Part shown: in pieces, positions 5,916 to 8,473 of the stretch
Numbering within the stretch: the stretch's first letter is position 1
Layout of the letters: each line of letters begins with the position of its first letter
Source: Gammaproteobacteria bacterium
GTDB taxonomy: Bacteria; Pseudomonadota; Gammaproteobacteria; Porifericomitales; Porifericomitaceae
Reading direction: 5' to 3'
Assembly (NCBI GenBank): GCA_028817255.1
Contig: JAPPQA010000017.1
Span: forward strand, 1-8,473
DNA length: 8,473 nucleotides
Notes under the pieces: generated by a model
The model's input: only the letters and a program-made list of their open reading frames with translations
Database searches by the model: none
What the model was told of the DNA's origin: nothing
Program-made: the position numbers and the translations under genes

Positions 5916-6395
5916 CTACTGATGCTTTTGCATCCAGCTTTGCGCCAGCTTTTGCGACTCTTCCAGCTGGCTCTGCGACACCTTGTCCCGCAAAAGAGCA
6001 AGCTTTTTAAACCCTTCGATGTTCCCCTGCGCCGCCGCAATGATGTACCACTTGCCCGCCTGCACATTGTCCTTGCGCGCGCCCTGACCCTTCTCGTACA
6101 TCGAACCCAGGTTGTTCTGCGCCACGCTGTAGCCCCCTTCGGCGGACCTGCGATACCAATCCAGGGCGCGCATATGATCCTTCGCCACGCCCTTGCCCTG
6201 CTCGTACATCAGGCCCACGTCGTTCTGCGCCTCCAAGTCGCCCTGTTTGGCAAGGGGCAGGCATAACGGAAACGCCTTTTGGTAATCCCTTTTCTCTACT
6301 GCCTTCGCGCAGGCGCTGCCGCCGTCGGAACAAGCGGCGGCAAAGAAAACCGTTCCCGCGCCCAGTAAGAGAAATCCCAGTCCTTGCTTTCTCAT
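5916..6395 (-). CDS. Small Sel1-repeat lipoprotein, 159 aa
   Basis: A signal peptide with charged start MRKQ and hydrophobic core GFLLLGAGTVFF leads to FAAAC, a plausible lipobox with the lipidated cysteine at residue 22. The next residue is Ser rather than Asp, which favours outer-membrane sorting. Two Sel1-type (TPR-like) repeats follow at about 48-84 and 85-121, with the pattern EAQNDVGLMYEQGKGV..D...ALDWYRRSAEGG and AQNNLGSMYEKGQGARKDN...KWYIIAAAQG; Sel1 repeats mediate protein-protein contacts. The tail (122-159) is charged and probably helical. The start at 6395 is chosen over the upstream ATG at 6443 because it begins the signal peptide and has AGGAGG 9-10 nt upstream. GC content, about 57% in counted stretches, is below that of the neighbouring genes. 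Partner and role are unknown. Confidence 0.85.
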   Translation of the reverse strand: MRKQGLGFLLLGAGTVFFAAACSDGGSACAKAVEKRDYQKAFPLCLPLAKQGDLEAQNDVGLMYEQGKGVAKDHMRALDWYRRSAEGGYSVAQNNLGSMYEKGQGARKDNVQAGKWYIIAAAQGNIEGFKKLALLRDKVSQSQLEESQKLAQSWMQKHQ

Positions 6396-6442
6396 TTTCG
6401 CAACCCTCCTCTCGTTTTTTGCGGCAACATGCGATACGGGCA

Positions 6443-6471
6443 ATTTTATATGGCCTCGCGCCTTGGGTCGA
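6443..6471 (-). promoter_or_regulatory. Candidate sigma-70 promoter of the Sel1 lipoprotein gene
   Basis: On the minus strand TCGACC (6471-6466, 4 of 6 to the -35 consensus) is followed after 17 bp by TAAAAT (6448-6443, 5 of 6 to the -10 consensus) in a locally AT-rich patch. Transcription would start near 6436, about 40 nt before the ATG. This suggests the gene is transcribed separately from fhs. Confidence 0.4.
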
Positions 6472-6543
6472 GCCGCTGGCGGGCGCTTCGCGGCCCCATG
6501 GCGCGCATGTCGCCCATGTCGCGCAACCCCTGGCCGAACTGCC

Positions 6544-6559
6544 CGGGGCGGCCGCCCCG
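6544..6559 (-). terminator. GC-rich perfect palindrome just after the fhs stop codon
   Basis: A 16-bp perfect palindrome (arms CGGGGCGG / CCGCCCCG) begins 8 nt downstream of the fhs stop. In RNA it would form a 6-bp GC stem with a GGCC tetraloop. No T-tract follows, so it is at best an atypical terminator or an mRNA-end-stabilising structure. The remaining noncoding DNA between here and the Sel1 gene holds only the candidate promoter and a short direct repeat CATGTCGC (6506-6513, 6515-6522). Confidence 0.35.
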
Positions 6560-6567
6560 CCGCCTCT

Positions 6568-8238
6568 TCAGAACAGGCCCACGATGCGGCCGTCCGCGTC
6601 CAGGTCTATGGTTTCGGCGGCGGGCGCCCTGGGCAAGCCCGGCATGGTCATCATGTTGCCGGCGATCACGACGATGAAGCCGGCGCCGTGGGCCAGCCGC
6701 AGCTCGCGCAATTCGACGGTGTGGCCCATGGGGGCGCCGCGCAGGGCGGGGTTGGTGGAAAAGGACATCTGCGTCTTGGCGATGCATACCGGGAAGCGGG
6801 GGTAGTCGCGGCCCAGTTCTTCGATGCGGGCGCGCACCTTGGGGGCGGCATCCATCCCGGCGGCGCCGTAGATGCGGGTGCAGACGTTCTCGATCTTTTC
6901 CCACAGGGGGGTGTCGTCCTGGTAGAGGTAGCGGTGCGAGCCCTCTCCCTTGTCCAGCACGGCGGCGACGGCGCGGGCCAGGTCTTCGGCGCCGGCGCCG
7001 CCCTCGGCCCAGTGGCGGGCGACGACGGCCTCGCAACCGAGCTCCGCCAGGCGCTTGCGCAACAGCTCCACCTCGGCGTCGGTATCGCGCAGGAAGTGGT
7101 TGACGGCCACCACGCAGGGCAGGCCGTAATGGTCGCGGATGTTGCTCAGGTGGCGCTCCAGGTTGGCGAGCCCCTTTTGCAAGGCAGTCGTGTCCTCCTC
7201 GCCCAGCCGCTCCAGGGCGGCGCCGCCGTGGTACTTGAGCGCCCGCACCGTGGCCACCAGGACGACGGCGCCGGGGCGCAGGCCGGCCATGCGGCACTTG
7301 ATGTCTATGAATTTCTCCGCCCCCAGGTCGGCGCCGAAACCGGCTTCGGTGATCACGCAGTCGGCCAGTTTCAGGGCCGCGCGAGTGGCGATGACGCTGT
7401 TGCAGCCGTGGGCGATGTTGGCGAAGGGCCCGCCGTGCACAAAGGCCAGGTTGCCTTCCAGGGACTGCACCAGGTTGGGCCTGAGCGCATCCTTGAGCAG
7501 CACGGCCATGGCGCCGTGGGCCTTGAGGTCGCTGGCGTAAACCGGTTTGCCCTGCCGGCTGTAGCCGATTACGATGCGCCCCAGGCGCTCCTTGAGGTCT
7601 TGCAGCGACGACGCGAGGCAGAAGATCGCCATTACTTCCGAGGCCACGGTGATGTCGTAGCCGCTCTCTCTGGGCACGCCGTTGGCAGCGCCGCCCAGGC
7701 CGACCACGACCTTGCGCAGGGCGCGGTCGTTCATGTCCACCACCCGGTTCCAGGCGACCGAACGCAGGTCCAGGTCGAGCGCGTTGCCCTGGTGGATGTG
7801 GTTGTCCACCATGGCGGCCAGCAGGTTGTGCGCGGCGCCGATGGCGTGGAAATCTCCGGTAAAGTGCAGGTTGATGTCTTCCATGGGGACGATCTGGGCG
7901 TGTCCGCCGCCCGCCGCGCCGCCCTTGATGCCGAAACAGGGGCCGAGGGAAGGCTCGCGCAGGCAGATCAGGGTCTTCCTGCCGATTCGGTTCATGGCGT
8001 CGCCCAGGCCGACGGTGGTGGTGGTCTTGCCTTCGCCCGCCGGTGTCGGGCTGATGGCGGTGACCAGGACCAGCCGGCCGTCCTCCCGTTGCCGCAGGGA
8101 TTCGATGTACTCCGGCGCGAGTTTGGCCTTGTAGCGGCCGTAGGGCTCGAGGTGGGCCGCTTCGATGCCGAGCTGCTCGCGGGCCAGTTCCACGATGGGC
8201 TTCTTGCGCGCCTGGCGCGCGATCTCTATATCGGACAT
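6568..8238 (-). CDS. fhs: Formate--tetrahydrofolate ligase (10-formyl-THF synthetase), 556 aa
   Basis: This cytoplasmic enzyme makes 10-formyltetrahydrofolate from formate, tetrahydrofolate and ATP, feeding one-carbon metabolism (purines, formyl-Met, formate assimilation). The ATP-binding loop PTPAGEGKTTTT is at residues 64-75. The first family signature GIKGGAAGGGH is at 103-113, with His where Tyr is common, and the second, VATVRALKYHGG, is at 328-339. Also visible are EPSLGPCFG (95-103), HGGPFANIAHGCNS (268-281), EAGFGADLGAEKF (298-310) and a C-terminal AGNMMTMPGLP (526-536). The length equals that of the full family, with no truncation. The start at 8238 gives the usual N-terminus; AAGGAG lies 12 nt upstream, slightly far. 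No folD or other folate gene is in the window, so it appears to stand alone. Confidence 0.97.
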   Translation of the reverse strand: MSDIEIARQARKKPIVELAREQLGIEAAHLEPYGRYKAKLAPEYIESLRQREDGRLVLVTAISPTPAGEGKTTTTVGLGDAMNRIGRKTLICLREPSLGPCFGIKGGAAGGGHAQIVPMEDINLHFTGDFHAIGAAHNLLAAMVDNHIHQGNALDLDLRSVAWNRVVDMNDRALRKVVVGLGGAANGVPRESGYDITVASEVMAIFCLASSLQDLKERLGRIVIGYSRQGKPVYASDLKAHGAMAVLLKDALRPNLVQSLEGNLAFVHGGPFANIAHGCNSVIATRAALKLADCVITEAGFGADLGAEKFIDIKCRMAGLRPGAVVLVATVRALKYHGGAALERLGEEDTTALQKGLANLERHLSNIRDHYGLPCVVAVNHFLRDTDAEVELLRKRLAELGCEAVVARHWAEGGAGAEDLARAVAAVLDKGEGSHRYLYQDDTPLWEKIENVCTRIYGAAGMDAAPKVRARIEELGRDYPRFPVCIAKTQMSFSTNPALRGAPMGHTVELRELRLAHGAGFIVVIAGNMMTMPGLPRAPAAETIDLDADGRIVGLF

Positions 8239-8297
8239 GATTTTTCCGGACTCCTTAACAACGTGCGGAACACCGGCCCCCGCGGTGGCGACAGGGG

Positions 8298-8303
8298 ATT
8301 ATG
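8298..8303 (-). promoter_or_regulatory. Possible -10 box for fhs
   Basis: CATAAT on the minus strand (5 of 6 to TATAAT), in the context TGCTAGCATAATCCCC, lies about 60 bp upstream of the fhs ATG in an otherwise very GC-rich stretch. No convincing -35 is seen. A short inverted repeat, CACCG/CGGTG (8271-8275 with 8283-8287), would lie in the resulting leader. Confidence 0.25.
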
Positions 8304-8430
8304 CTAGCAGTTGCGGGCGGGGCGGGGAATAGCGGCGCGCCGGCCTCTCCCGGAACGACGGCCTGCCCTCGTGCCGCGGCGCCACAAGCCGTTCCGCAAT
8401 CGAGGGGAAGAAAAGCGGTTCTTACGCACC

Positions 8431-8473
8431 ACTCCCCCCTTGAGGGGGAGTCGGCAAGACGAGGGCGCAAGCC
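8431..8473. repeat. Hairpin and probable edge of a dispersed intergenic repeat
   Basis: ACTCCCCC (8431-8438) and GGGGGAGT (8444-8451) form a perfect 8-bp stem with a 5-nt loop, followed by TCGGCAAGACGAGGGCGCAAGCC running off the window edge. The layout (CTCCCC hairpin, then a GACGAGGGCGCAAGCC segment) resembles palindromic intergenic repeats I have seen in several GC-rich proteobacterial genomes, usually ending in a GGTGGGG segment that would lie beyond this window. The hairpin is seen directly; membership of a repeat family is inferred. The region 8239-8430 holds no supportable gene. Confidence 0.4.

Noticed and set aside
6506..6522. Direct repeat CATGTCGC twice, as an operator or attachment site
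   Set aside because: Only two 8-bp copies 1 nt apart in GC-rich intergenic DNA; too little to support a function.
6463..8307. A 614-codon plus-strand open frame opposite fhs
   Set aside because: It is exactly antisense to a gene with all fhs signatures; long antisense frames are expected at this GC content, and its translation has no recognisable motif.
8255..8470. A 71-codon minus-strand frame upstream of fhs
   Set aside because: Its start lies in the C/G-run hairpin at the window edge, the composition is that of repeat-derived sequence, and no domain or ribosome binding site is evident.

Overview
The window is GC-rich and bacterial. The gene set fits a proteobacterium, most likely a gammaproteobacterium: a Pseudomonas DesB-type acyl desaturase with a C-terminal extension, an ABC-2/GldG/DUF4340 operon, and a full-length formate--tetrahydrofolate ligase. 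This placement is inferred from family resemblance and base composition; no rRNA or other marker gene is present.

Layout from left to right. A fatty-acid desaturase gene (89-1276, minus) is divergent from a tightly packed four-gene operon on the plus strand (1495-5834). The operon encodes an ABC ATPase, an ABC-2 permease, a GldG-like membrane-anchored auxiliary protein and a membrane-anchored DUF4340-type protein. The last three junctions are a 1-nt overlap, a 13-nt gap produced by a 14-bp tandem duplication, and a 4-nt overlap. A small Sel1-repeat lipoprotein gene (5916-6395, minus) converges on the operon. It is followed by fhs (6568-8238, minus) and about 235 bp of noncoding DNA ending in a hairpin that looks like the edge of a dispersed intergenic repeat.

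How the genes work together. The four plus-strand genes almost certainly form one inner-membrane export or remodelling machine: a cytoplasmic ATPase, one six-helix permease, and two accessory proteins with large periplasmic domains. The architecture is conserved in many bacteria, but its substrate outside gliding Bacteroidetes is not established. The divergent desaturase modifies membrane acyl chains, so a shared envelope context is plausible but unproven. The Sel1 lipoprotein and fhs appear to be separate transcription units.

The most notable non-coding signals are a hairpin that buries the Shine-Dalgarno sequence of the desaturase, three successive GC-rich inverted repeats in the leader of the ABC operon, a 14-bp tandem duplication that separated a formerly overlapping stop/start pair, and in-frame low-complexity expansions in two operon proteins. 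I see no CRISPR array, tRNA, rRNA, IS element or phage gene. I do not see a wholly new system; the ABC/GldG/DUF4340 operon is the closest to an undescribed function.
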